Part shown: positions 34,410 to 45,359 of the stretch, piece by piece
Layout of the letters: each line of letters begins with the position of its first letter
Position numbering within the stretch: position 1 is the stretch's first letter
NCBI GenBank assembly: GCA_026168455.1
Contig: CM047426.1
Location: 26,905,058 to 26,969,057, forward strand
From: Theocolax elegans
Lineage: Eukaryota; Arthropoda; Insecta; Hymenoptera; Cerocephalidae
Length of the DNA: 64,000 nucleotides
Direction: 5' to 3'
Program-made: the position numbers and the translations under genes
The notes under the pieces: generated by a model
Databases searched by the model: none
What the model saw: the letters and a program-made list of their open reading frames with translations, nothing else
Told to the model about the DNA's origin: nothing

Positions 34410-37400
34410 TAAATAAATTTTGTCTAAAAAATTAATAAAAGCGTAAAATCTAAAATTTGTATAGATAATAATATTTTAGACTACCTAATGACTGCCTGTG
34501 CATTTTTTTAAATCAACGTCATCATATGAAAGTCATTTAACAAAGGGTTTCTTTTTTTCTCACGCAAAACTGTCATATCCTCTATTCCCAGGTTTATAGA
34601 ACGTGAGTCGATTGTATAACGACGTAGGTAAAATTAGTGCTCGACAGTGAAAGACTACTCCAAAAATAGAGAAGAGGCCGCGAAAAACTGCGATACGAGA
34701 CGCGAACATATATTCATGACCGACACTGAGGTGCCAGTCAGAATAACTTGTTAACAATTCTCGAAGAATTTGGAGTGCGCGAGAACGTGAGCTTGTTTTC
34801 TATAGGTGTAACTAAAGCGTTGGAGTAATTGTTCATTTATAGTTTAGGTACTATAGAAGGCACTTGTTTCAGATCGTATCTACGGATGTTGATAATAGAA
34901 GGTATTGTGATTAAATTACAACATTTTTTACCAATTATTTGTAATAATGGTTTCACTGTTATCTTATTGTCAATCAGTTTGTTTTTGCTATTAGAATTAT
35001 TTTAATAGTTTTAATTAAACTTTTAACATTTAAATACTTAAATTTTTCTAAACGATTTTAAACTATCAATCAATACATTATTAAATTAATTGTTTATTAA
35101 AGTATGTACAACAAATTGTACAAAACATTGAACTTTGTTCAAACGACCGAGCGATTAAAAATTACCCCTCTGAAACAATATGATCCATCATACATATGGA
35201 TTGAAACTCGCGTGTTAATTGAAATTTCTTCCTTTGGTAAACCTAGGATAGTTCCCGGTTTAAGTCCTAGTTTAAAGATGTTTTTATCATCGAAACTTTT
35301 TTAAGATTTTTTTTCTCTTATTGTAAAACGTACTTTATAGAAATTTTTTAAAAAAGGGATGCCGGATTGACATATACAAAACTTCGAAAATTACTGTGTT
35401 TTGTTATTTCCTGTTTTACCCTAAATTGAATAATGACTATTTATTATAATAAAAAATATCAACTTTTTTAAAAGCAGATTCTTAACTGTAAACGGAAAAC
35501 AAACAAATTAAGAAAGGAAGAGGTTGTGTTTTTTTAACAAGTTAACTTTGGGCAATTGGTTGTCTATTTTTAGACCCGCGTAACAAAACGTGCTACGCAT
35601 AAACGAATGTCTATATTGTGCTGACATCGTGGCATCAGGATCGAATATTGGCGCACGTGATGGTAGAGCATTGATGACACACTGCAGGTTGCTTGTTGAC
35701 GAAACGCGAAATGCTGTACCATTCAAGACATTCTACATACCACATATTTTTATAACGCTAAATATCACTATTTTATTATCGAGTCAGACTGATACTCATT
35801 TTATCAATATTTTTGTCCGCACATCCTTTACAACAACCACATTTTTCTAATCATCAGTTTCACGCCACCAAAACCTTTTTTATACTTGAACCTCAGCATT
35901 AAGGCCAAAATAAAAATTAAACTATTCGTTATGAAAATAAATAATCTCAAAGATTACATACATTTATCTTTTACTACAGTGTTTTCTAAACGACAATACA
36001 GTACAACCACGTAACTATTTGAAATAGAAAGGAAGAAAAGCAAAATTTAGGATCATTTGAATCGAATAGTTCTGCAAAACACTATTCCCTTTAATGTTTA
36101 ATAGATCATTCAAGAACTTTCGCAACTAAAGCGCGTATCGCTAATAGCGCATGAACTTTCAATCAAGTACTTCGCGAGTGGTATTGCTCGTATGTGCCAC
36201 AATAGCCATTGGTAGTACTGTGCCGTTAAGCTCACAAGTCGTCGGGTAAATGGTTTTATATGCGTTTGTACGCACGTATTAACAACCTCCAGGATTTGTT
36301 ACTACTCTGAAAAATTTACCCTTTTTCCTACAGTATAATCGTACTCTCTCAATTTGTTTTTCTTATTTGCTTTAAGATACACAAAGTCGGTAATTAACGT
36401 TTCTGCCATTGCTTTCACGTTATAAGGAGCTTTAACTAAAAAGCGAGGGCTTTATTTAATGCAAATGTAAGTTGTATGCCGAATGAAAGGTTCTTCTGTC
36501 AATTTCATTATCGTTATTCTGATTTGGTTAATATTGTTGTTCTATTATACGTGAAAATACTGCATGCTATATCATATACACCGTTGCATAATTATCTCTG
36601 TATAGTGCACATATTTTTTTCAAAGGATAACTTCAGTGAGATACAATCACGCTGTAGTTTTAACATGCAACCTTTTATCCACGATGTTTTGTTCCGTTAT
36701 ATACAATTACTGTTCTTGCAATTTCAGTAATGTTTTCCCACGTAAATGTAACTTGCTAAATCCGAGTATACAAGACCTATACCTGCTTAAGTAACAGTCA
36801 TTCATTAAATACACACTTTTACAGAATATTTAATACGACGTAAATGACGTTCGCTCAACCGCGAAATTAAATAAATATTGTATACATTATTTCCTACAAT
36901 ATTCAATAAAAAAATATATGCAGGAATGTGTAACGTAATGAGTGGGTGTAATTTAACACGCTATATGATTGAATACATTCAGAATATGTGCATTTAAATT
37001 ATGTAATCAAGAGGAAAAAGGGCTATTTTATATTTACTATTTATTCAATCAGTGTAACTAAAGGTTTTTTTAATAAAATATAAAAAAGAAATAATACATC
37101 AATGTAACGTCAGAAAAGTTTCAATTACAATGAAAATTAACAAAACTCAAATATCATTCTTCTCGAATTTTCAATTTTAATTAATCTTTAATTAATTCAG
37201 GTTTCCATTATTCTTCAAGGTATCAGTATAGCATACGGAATTGAAGAATTTTGATTTAACTTTAACATCGAATGAATATGCTGCAGGATATCTTGATATT
37301 TCAAGCACATATTGTAGATTAAAATATTCTAAATAAAATATTACGCGAAAAATAATATATAAATTACAAAATATTTTCTCTTTATAAAATATAGATTCTC

Positions 37401-38274
37401 TCCGAACCACAACTAAAAGAAATTAAACTAGAAATAATGAAGAAGAAAACTTCTTCTATAATTTTTTCTCTATCACAATGTTGTCAAAATATAGTAAACT
37501 GATAAATCACCGTTCGAAAATTCGTAGACAGTTATATAAACTTCGTAAGTAACGTAATACATTAATTCGAACCTCTTAATAAATTGGTGCACTCATAACC
37601 TTAATCAAACACTTTCGGTTCACAAAATGGATTTGCATCTACTGGTAGAAGTGATCAACTCTCTGTACTATCAGCTGTGTTGTGTTACACAAGACAAACT
37701 CGATTGATCGTACGGATCAAATCTGCACTTCATATAGGGTAGTTCCCTATAAAGTGTTTCCGGTTACTTAATGCATAATGTACTCGCGTGTATTGGATAC
37801 CATTAACGCAGTTTTCGCGACACTGCAAACTCTCGGGGCATGGTAGTCATGTCACATTTCTCTCTTGGTCCTTAAATGTATGTTCGTTTACTTTGTGAGC
37901 CCTCACACGGTTGTGTGTACGTGTCACCGTATGCAAATGTTTATATGGCCAAGTTCTTGGGTGCGCCTCGTAGTTCATGGCTATGTAACTGGGTATGTAT
38001 ATGTATATCCGCACTCAACTGTGTGAATAGTGACAGGTTCGTGGATGTTTACTTATCTTACTCGTTCGTTCAGGTGTTGTTGTTATATAAATTAATGATA
38101 ATGTAAGTAATTAGTGGATCGCTTTTTCAGAGCTATTGTAATAATTGATGCAAAATATAATATACGTAACTTGTGTCACTTTGGCTAAATTTTTAAATTA
38201 TAGTTGCAAATGTATTAAAAATATATGAACAGAATTAATTTATTTTAATAACAGATTATACAGATTCGTTTCAA
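34410..38274. other. 3.9 kb region without recognised genes
   Basis: AT-rich, with GC-richer patches at 34580-34800 and 36110-36260. Frames at 34560-34757 (-), 35104-35304 (+), 35590-35850 (+), 36476-36730 (+), 37192-37410 (-) and 37876-38106 (+) have no recognisable products. One weak LINE-like fragment is listed separately. Confidence 0.4.
35508..35597 (-). pseudogene. Possible LINE reverse transcriptase C-terminal scrap
   Basis: The last 29 residues of a minus-strand frame read RSTFCYAGLKIDNQLPK and so on. This resembles the RSFSYxGxxxWNxLP motif at the end of CR1/Jockey-like reverse transcriptases, with tryptophan replaced by aspartate. It is short and isolated, so chance similarity is possible. 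Confidence 0.25.
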
Positions 38275-38637
38275 CGGGATGTCGGACCCAAAGTACAGGG
38301 GTCTACACTTTTTAACCCAAAAATTATATCTAAAATATTGAATTGATAATCTGAACAAAACTTGCACGGATAGTTTAAAATGTAAGGGATTATGCCTGAC
38401 GTTTTGAGTTTAAAAAAATTCATTTTTTTAATAATAATTCAATACACAATTTTCAGCTGGCAATCATTAATCAAAGACGAAAGGTTTAATTCAAATGTCC
38501 TATTCAAATTGTTAATTTAAAAATCTGAAAAAATTGGGTATAATATGTTTAAAACAAGTCTAAGGGCACGACGTTCAGGATTTTTTTTAAAATTCGTCCT
38601 TAAGTTTACAAAGAAAATATAAAACATGACTATTTTT
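38275..38637. mobile_element. TTAA-type MITE, family 2, copy lacking right TIR
   Basis: Starts CGGGATGTCGGACCC after TCAA (a changed TTAA) and is collinear with the reverse complement of 24691-25073. Shared blocks include AACCCAAAAATTATATCTAAAATAT (two changes in the other copy), GACGTTTTGA and CTAAGGGCACGACGTTC. The right TIR has decayed to AACATGACTATTTTTTT. Confidence 0.65.
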
Positions 38638-39107
38638 TTAATTTGATATGTTTTTAAATTCTTTTACTTTTATAGATCCACAATGTAAATTTTACTATGA
38701 ATATAGTTTATAGCTTGTAACGCTTCCGCAGTGGATTAAGGTGGAGGTTTTAAAGGGAAGTAAAATTAACTTCGGGAAGTTAAAACTAGATGATTCTTGA
38801 AGAGTATTTCTGAAAAAAATATACAGAAATATCACAGGCGCACTCACTTACTATAAAATGTACAGATATTACTAGGTTTTTTTAGGAAGTGTAACTTTTG
38901 GTCCTTATAAAAATGATTCATAAGAAAAAATTAATATTTTCTTTTTATAGCATATAATTATATAATTAATAAAAATAATTATTTTATAGAGTAGTTAATA
39001 TGTTACTATCAATGCGGACATGTGACAATTATTTCTGTGCTGGTACTATTGCGCAGCAGTTACTGTCATAATGAAGGATAACAAAATTATTAATAAATTA
39101 TTATATT
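38638..39107. other. AT-rich sequence, no feature recognised
   Basis: Spacer between the MITE and the pogo-like fragment. Nothing recognised. Confidence 0.4.
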
Positions 39108-39296
39108 CTATAATTTTTCTTTGATCTTGCCACAATCACATATAGTAATAATAATAACAATAATATAAAAAATTAAAGTAACGTTTTGGTTAAAATTATT
39201 TCTTTTCCTTCTTAAGAAGCTCTTCATTAGCCAATTAACCAGATTCTGTTCTTCTTGTACATTTAACCTTGTTGCTGGTCCAAATTTTTTTGTCAA
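39108..39296 (-). pseudogene. Pogo/Tigger-like transposase fragment
   Basis: The first 20-odd residues of this minus-strand frame (GPATRLNVQEEQNLVNWL) fit the second helix-turn-helix (CENP-B/Tc5 type) of pogo/Tigger transposases, whose usual form is GPxTxLxxEEExxLVxWI. The remainder turns basic, then hydrophobic and low-complexity, and stops. No DDE domain is found nearby and no TIRs were recognised, so it is a fossil scrap of an autonomous DNA transposon. Confidence 0.45.
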
Positions 39297-39959
39297 GACG
39301 ACAAACTATTTTTTTTCTTTGTCCTCAAAGTAAACCGTGGTATATTATATTCTTTGGTTGTTTTTTAATTTGTTGTTTATTTAACACTCTTCTGAAGAAA
39401 AGAAAAATTCTATGACAGACATGCTATTTTCTACATCACAATCTCTATATACAAACATAAATCTCCATTGAACGCGTACACGATTCAAATAGTTTATTTT
39501 TAATTAATATTAATTTCGATATCAGTCAACGATGACAATCTGTTAGTTGAATAAAAAGTTATTCAACTCCGTAGTTTGATTAATATCGCATTTATCCATA
39601 ATACCTATAACCCTACGTTATATGCATCCACGTAGGTATTATAAGCCAGTAATTTCTTACCGGAAGTTTGATTTCTGAAAGCAATAGTTTGCGCGGCACA
39701 TAAACCGAAAATCAAGTGAATTCCGGGTGAGAACTGTAAGTGCAAAGCGCGAGGCTCCTCGAATTTCTTGAAAAGCCGGATAACGACGTAGTCCATGCTG
39801 AATAATACCCCGATAGCGTGATCGAGTCGCGTTGCACCTCGCTAATGCTGGCGCGAAGGGTCAGGGGTCGATGAACGTAGGAGTTATATACGCGCGCATA
39901 CTCGTGGGAGGTTACGCGTACATCGTCTTTTTCGGCCGTTAAAAAGTGAGGACTCCCTC

Positions 39960-39974
39960 TCCCCCCCCCCCCCC
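39960..39974. repeat. Poly-C run
   Basis: Fifteen C residues in a row within a CpG-rich block. A likely place for sequencing length error. Confidence 0.85.
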
Positions 39975-41161
39975 TCGAGCGTTGCACGAGCAGCATAATG
40001 ATCTCTGGATTCTTGTTTTCTTTATTACCGGTGCGGTTCGTAAATTCCGAACGTGCTACCGCCACCCGCTCTTACCGAGCTAAGACTCTAGTTCCGGGTG
40101 AGGGATGCATTTTTTTGTCCTTTAAATTATAGATGAATTTGCGACTTTGGCAGAGTAAAGGAAGGAGGCCATTCTGCCTCTGTGTATTAACATGAGAGGG
40201 AGGAATGCATTTATGATTAAATTTACATTTCCTTTTTTTATTTACCTTTCTTTCAATTCTTCTTTCGTATTTCTGGCAAATTCTTGTTCGGCTTTTGACG
40301 ATTGAGAAACTAGTATTATTATAAAATATTCATTATTTCAAGTGTAATGTGTAGCGTATAAATTTATGTAAAATTAAATATAGATTTAATCAGTTTATAA
40401 TACATCACCTTTATTAGGTTTATAACAATATTATAATAACAATGTTCGTTAAATCAAAAAATATTTAGTAAACATGGTATTACTAGTATTTGGATAGAAC
40501 ATTTTTTAAAATTATAATCTTTCACTAATTCAATAAAACATTTACATCGTCATTTATCAAAACTTTCTGAAATTCAATTGAGTTTCTGAAAAATAAATAT
40601 ATATTATCGAAAAGTATAAAAACATTAATATACATTTACGTAATACGTAATATATCAATCGTATATATAGCCATATTTCTTGTCTTCATGATAACTTAAC
40701 AAAAATGTAGCTTTATTTAATTTTCAATTCACTTTTCATTAGAACGCATTTCAATTTTAGCTAATGTAATTTACTGGACAGTCCGACACATAAACGTTTA
40801 CGCTTTCTCACTAGGTTAACCATCGTTAGTTGAACATTATACTTATCATACCAAACATATATTAATACTACTTGATATATTAATATAATAAAATAAAAAT
40901 AAAATTTTTGTATTGTAAAAATAAATGGTATAGTTGAATATTTGTAATTGAATAGGTGGAGCTCGCAAAACCCTTAATCACACTCGGTGGTGAAAGACGC
41001 GATTAGCGTAACACTAGAAATGCAAACGCATTACGCGGGTAATTTGCCGCAGTGTCGTTTACACACAGCTGCGCAATTATATCAACGCGCATTGTCGAGA
41101 TAAAGAGAATTGGTATAAACGTAACCTCCGATGGTGATTTAATCCTACCGTCATAATGGAC

Positions 41162-41180
41162 CTCTCTCTCTCTCTCTCTT
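41162..41180. repeat. (CT)n microsatellite
   Basis: Nine to ten CT units. Read as GA repeats on the minus strand, it could bind GAGA-type factors, in keeping with the regulatory look of the block. Confidence 0.85.
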
Positions 41181-41775
41181 TTGCCCCCGACGTACGGCTC
41201 TAATTAATGTTACCTTCCTTAATTGTACGCTAAATTGCGGAATTATTCGTTGCGTCGTCGTCGACATCTCGGGATTCTTATATAGATGTAGATGTTTTAC
41301 TTTCTTTAGTTTCATTTTTATTTCTCTGTAAATTTTTACTTTGACAGAAGAAGCAAATGTAAATTGTTTTTAAGTTTGTAGGTATAATTGGCTGTGTGTG
41401 AGTGAGGCGCGCTTGTGTGCGTAACATTGTTCTTCGATTGGCGTCTCTAACAAAATCCGTTCAGTCTTGATTGGTTTTGAGGGCTTTTCCGCCGTGACGA
41501 CGAGATATATTGGGCACGTGCATGCCAAGAAGCCATTGTCTCTTTGTTATATTTGTGAGAAAGAGACAAATTGAATTACTGTTGATTGTCAGTCGTTCCA
41601 AAGTGCGATTACTTTAATGCGTTATTCAAATAACATATTTAATTATTCCTAATAGAAACTTTGCATATTCAAATTTAATATTAACGAATAAGTATTAATT
41701 ACAAATTATTTTAACCGTTGCGTAAAAATATCATTAATATTGACTAGTTAATAAATACACTTTATATTATTTTAA

Positions 41776-42078
41776 GGGGGTAGCATACCCGGTGGGTTAC
41801 CGATTGAGCAATAAAAGATAATTGTTACTTTTGTTTTAAACGTTTGCAATTTTATGCAAAACCGGAATACAAAAGTACTAGATAATTAAATAATAAGTCA
41901 TTCGTTTTAAACATTTTTTAGGGTGTCCTTGTTGAATTCACCTGGAATTTTTTAGAATGACTTATTATTTAATTATCTAGTGAAGTTATGTATTTTACTA
42001 TGTTTTTGCATAAAATTGCGTATTATTTTAAATTAATATAATAATTATCTTTTTTAGCTCCGTCGGTAATTCACCTTC
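41776..42078. mobile_element. Foldback MITE flanked by TTAA
   Basis: 303 bp between TTAA at 41772-41775 and TTAA at 42079-42082. Nearly its whole length is an inverted repeat. Near the ends, GGTGGGTTACCGATTGAGC pairs with an inverse copy at about 42055-42077. Near the centre a perfect 27-base pair of arms starts ACTAGATAATTAAATAAT (from about 41878) and is mirrored at about 41954-41980. The loop is only about 50 bases. There is no coding capacity. Its right TTAA is also the left TTAA of the next MITE. Confidence 0.7.
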
Positions 42079-42082
42079 TTAA

Positions 42083-42627
42083 GGGGGTTCCAAACTAACT
42101 TTTTTCCTCCCTACCCTGCCAGCCGAGCTAAACAAAGAATTTAATAATAAATAATAATATATTGTAATATAGAAGTATTTCTTAAGGTAGTATATTTCTT
42201 TGTTCACAAACAAACGACCTCGGTGCAAAATTTGCGACGTAAATAAAATAAAGGGATTTTTCGAGAAACCCCTTACCAAGAATTATTGATTATTGATTTT
42301 TTATACTTTTGGCAAGAGATTTCTTGGAAACGCGATCGAATTTTAGTCCCAAATGTTTCGCATAATTGTTTGTACAGAAAGTCGCGTCTTTTGCAAGTAT
42401 ATAATGCGCGCTAGCACCTATTAGACATCTAACTGCACCTGCGTATTAATTTACAAATTATTTGTTTAACGCGGTTGATAAGGTAGGGATGATAAAAGTT
42501 TGACTTTGGTACAATAATGTTTTCGTTTGTCAATAAATAAGTTAAAATAAAAATTAATATTAAATAAGTTAAGTAAAAATTTTCGTTTATATTCAAACGG
42601 TCGGTAAAAATTTACTTTGACATCCCA
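42083..42627. mobile_element. TTAA-type MITE, copy 2
   Basis: 545 bp collinear with 19722-20177 and bounded by TTAA (42079-42082 and 42628-42631). The right end GACATCCCA and left end GGGGGTTCC recall the GGGGATGTC ends of family 2, so both families may use the same transposase. Shared internal blocks include ACAAACGACCTCGGT and ATTGATTTTTTATACTTT. Confidence 0.7.
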
Positions 42628-42631
42628 TTAA

Positions 42632-43249
42632 TTAAGAAAATTATTTATTTTATACATTTCCTATAGTAAGTTTATACGTTTCAAAAACGTCTGAGTTTTA
42701 CGCGTATAAAAATTCCCTTTGTTGCGGAAAGCATGTCCCGGTAATTTTTTATTCGCATAAATGTTAAATAGAAATCTACTTTAATACTTTTCTCCCTCGG
42801 AAATTTGCATGCAAGTAACGTTATTTAAAAGAGGCGTTTAGATAAATTTTTTTAAAGGTTGCAATAAAATATCTGGTTTAATTTCGAATGAGCTTCGTCT
42901 ATAACTGATGAAGAAACGTGATTTACGATTCACCCCCTTCATATACGTGAAATTTCCAAAAAAAAAGTTACGTGATAATCTACTGTGTTAGGTGCGATGC
43001 ACTCTCACTTTTCTTTAATGAATATTGATTATGCAAGATACACTATATAATATTTACCAAAAAAAAAAATTGTTTTCAGGCATTCCTTGTCAAAATATAA
43101 GCTAGTAAGTAAAATAAGATCATTATAATTAAGTCATGGTAAAAAAAATTCAGTTTTAAAGTATAACTATGATAAATGTGACTTTCCATTGTCTAATTAT
43201 ATTACACACGCGACTGCCTAAAAATATGTTAATTAATACAACGTATTAA
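42632..43249. other. AT-rich sequence up to the gap
   Basis: No gene recognised. A 25-base stretch 43080-43104 is framed by TTGTTTTCAG and GTAAGT and could be a microexon, but the pyrimidine tract is poor. Confidence 0.4.
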
Positions 43250-43349
43250 NNNNNNNNNNNNNNNNNNNNNNNNNNNNNNNNNNNNNNNNNNNNNNNNNNN
43301 NNNNNNNNNNNNNNNNNNNNNNNNNNNNNNNNNNNNNNNNNNNNNNNNN
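43250..43349. other. Assembly gap (100 N)
   Basis: Exactly 100 N, the conventional placeholder for a scaffold gap of unknown size. The flanking sequence is AT-rich with ATTAATTA runs, which may explain the break. Confidence 0.98.
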
Positions 43350-45009
43350 AATATGCAAATATTTCTTTTTTCCTATAATAATATTTATTAATTAATATTT
43401 AATTAATTTTTATTATAACATATTTATTTATTAACATTTAATTAATTAATTAATTAGGTGTAAATCAAGTTAATATTAAATATATCGAATGTGTTCAATA
43501 CGATCCAACACCAATGCGGTTATGGAAAAACCCACACATCGAGTATCGACGACTAACTATAGACATATGTGCATAGGGAAGGAAAATCCCCGGCCGGATT
43601 CGGACCGATTGACCCTTCCTCCCACAACGGAGACATTCGGACACGTTTGGTAATTTGGTAAATGAGAAACAGAGAAACAATCAGGCTATCAACAGATTTC
43701 GAACCTGCTAGGATATACTTACGTTCTCATTAGATTAAACAGTAAATGTTAGTTTTATAGATATTCGCGACAGGTAACGAAATTCGCATTGATCGAGAAC
43801 ATATTTGCATCATCATGCAAATAGAAAGACTCTAGTCTTGAAACAACTACACAATGAACATTTTGTCTAATTTAAACTAAATAAAAATAAAATTAGAATT
43901 TATATAATTTGTTTATCTTATGGGTTGTTTATGCCTTTCGACTTTTTTCCTTTGAGCTATTAAAGTTTAAATTCTAACGGCTCAATTTTGTTGTTTTTTA
44001 TTATATTTCCACTATTTTCCAATTAATTTCCTAACAAAATTAGGTAATATTTAAAATAAACTTCCAAAGAAAAATATTGATTTTTTTCGTGCTAGAGAAT
44101 TTATACAATACACTTATGATTAACTTGAAAACATTAAGAATTTTGCCAAGTTCTGTTCCAGGGTAATATGCAAGAAATTCGTATAAAACTTAAATTAACT
44201 AATGTCATTAAATGTTACAAAATGTTGCAAAAATAAAGATATTAGTTGGGAAAGACTGATAGTCATATACCATACGCATATATTATTGAATGTCTTTTAT
44301 TCTTAATTTAACCTTTGTAATGCGACCGAACTACGTAATATAGTAAAATACACTAGAATAAAACTTATTACTGAATTTAGTCAAGTTTAATATACGTTTT
44401 TTCTCAATGAGGGGTTTTACTCACACGACCCTCGAGATACGACGAAGCCGCCTCTCAACAGTTTAGAGAGTGTTAATTAAACCTTCCCCCTGCATCAGAA
44501 ATTTTCACCTCTCATTCTTACATCACACCAAATCAGGCTTAATTGCTTAGCACGCTCATTCGTCTATCACGCTGCTCATTCACATATTTGATTTGATGAT
44601 CTCGCAGTTTTGTCTGATCTTTGACGTTAGCCACATCGACCACATTAAACTAGAGGCGCGTCTAAACTAATTATTTTACGGTTTATCGCTGTTTGCGTAG
44701 TATTACCTCTACCTAAATTGGCTTGTTCCGTGTCTTTATTCAGGCTCTTTACGCTCTCAAAATATATACACACTAATGTTACTGCGTCATCAAGTAGAGA
44801 TAGCTGATTAATTAAAATATTAGTGGACCAGTTTTTAAAAATTTTAATTGAATCTATTATTGTTTAAAATACCTAAACACAATTTCTTTGAAATAGAAAG
44901 TTTGTTACTGCACAAAACGGTACAAATCACGCGAGATAAAGAAGCTAAAATCCTTTTGCACTTTACTACAAATATATTATCAATAATTGTATCTGATATA
45001 TCTAAATAA
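43350..45009. other. Region without recognised genes
   Basis: AT-rich, apart from GC-richer stretches at 43500-43640 and 44410-44720. The first, on the minus strand, contains GGTCCGAATCC, a B-box-like motif, but no acceptable A box. The minus frame 43495-43680 spans it and is probably repeat-derived. Nothing else supported. Confidence 0.4.
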
Positions 45010-45355
45010 GGGTATGTTGGACCCAGATTGCAGGGATCTAGCTGTTTCCACTCGAGAATTATATTTAAAATATGAAACTAAAAATCTGAAAAAATTCATA
45101 AAGATACATAATGGGATTTGAAACATAACGAAGGGTTTAGTGTTGCGACTTTTTTGAAAAAAATAATTTTTTGTATTAATTTTAAATAAACAAGATTTGG
45201 TCGGTAATTGAATAAGCACTATTTCCAACACAAAAATTATATTGATATTAACAATTTAAAAGTCTAAAAAAATCATACATATTGTTCAAAGTAAATACAA
45301 GGGAATAATAACCCATTTTACATTAACACATACTCTTTTTTGATCCGACATCCCC
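45010..45355. mobile_element. Family 2 MITE with ATAA flanks
   Basis: 346 bp collinear with 38275-38637 and the reverse complement of 24691-25073. The left end is GGGTATGTTGGACCC; the right end read inward is GGGGATGTCGGATC. ATAA lies directly outside both ends (45006-45009 and 45356-45359), a 4 bp duplication at a TTAA-like site. No coding capacity; the minus frame 44980-45231 is a shadow. Confidence 0.7.
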
Positions 45356-45359
45356 ATAA

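Larger units (their letters stand above)
39297..41775. other. Region with two CpG-rich, possibly regulatory blocks
   Basis: 39660-40090 is GC- and CpG-rich, with minus-strand frames (39605-39796, 39712-40065) that I do not recognise and a poly-C run. 40960-41280 is another CpG-rich block, with TAATTAAT homeodomain-type sites and a CT microsatellite. 41390-41530 has two ATTGG (CCAAT) boxes, a TGACG site and a CACGTG E box, as in a promoter. A perfect 10 bp hairpin stem (TTGTCTCTTT) is at 41536-41569. The rest is AT-rich. Confidence 0.4.

Noticed and set aside
41536..41569. microRNA precursor at the TTGTCTCTTT hairpin
   Set aside because: The stem is only ten base pairs plus a few extras, too short for a Drosha/Dicer substrate; no known miRNA seed recognised.
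19638..42279. Similar minus-strand peptides at 19638-19913 and 42079-42279 as evidence of a conserved protein
   Set aside because: The DNA of both sits in the same MITE family, so peptide similarity follows trivially; the frames open outside the shared part and carry no domain.
43080..43104. 25-base microexon between TTGTTTTCAG and GTAAGT
   Set aside because: The tract before the AG is mostly adenine, no neighbouring exon is known, and such pairs occur by chance in AT-rich DNA of this length.
43560..43640. tRNA-like SINE with B box GGTCCGAATCC on the minus strand
   Set aside because: No acceptable A box at the required spacing and no second copy in the window.
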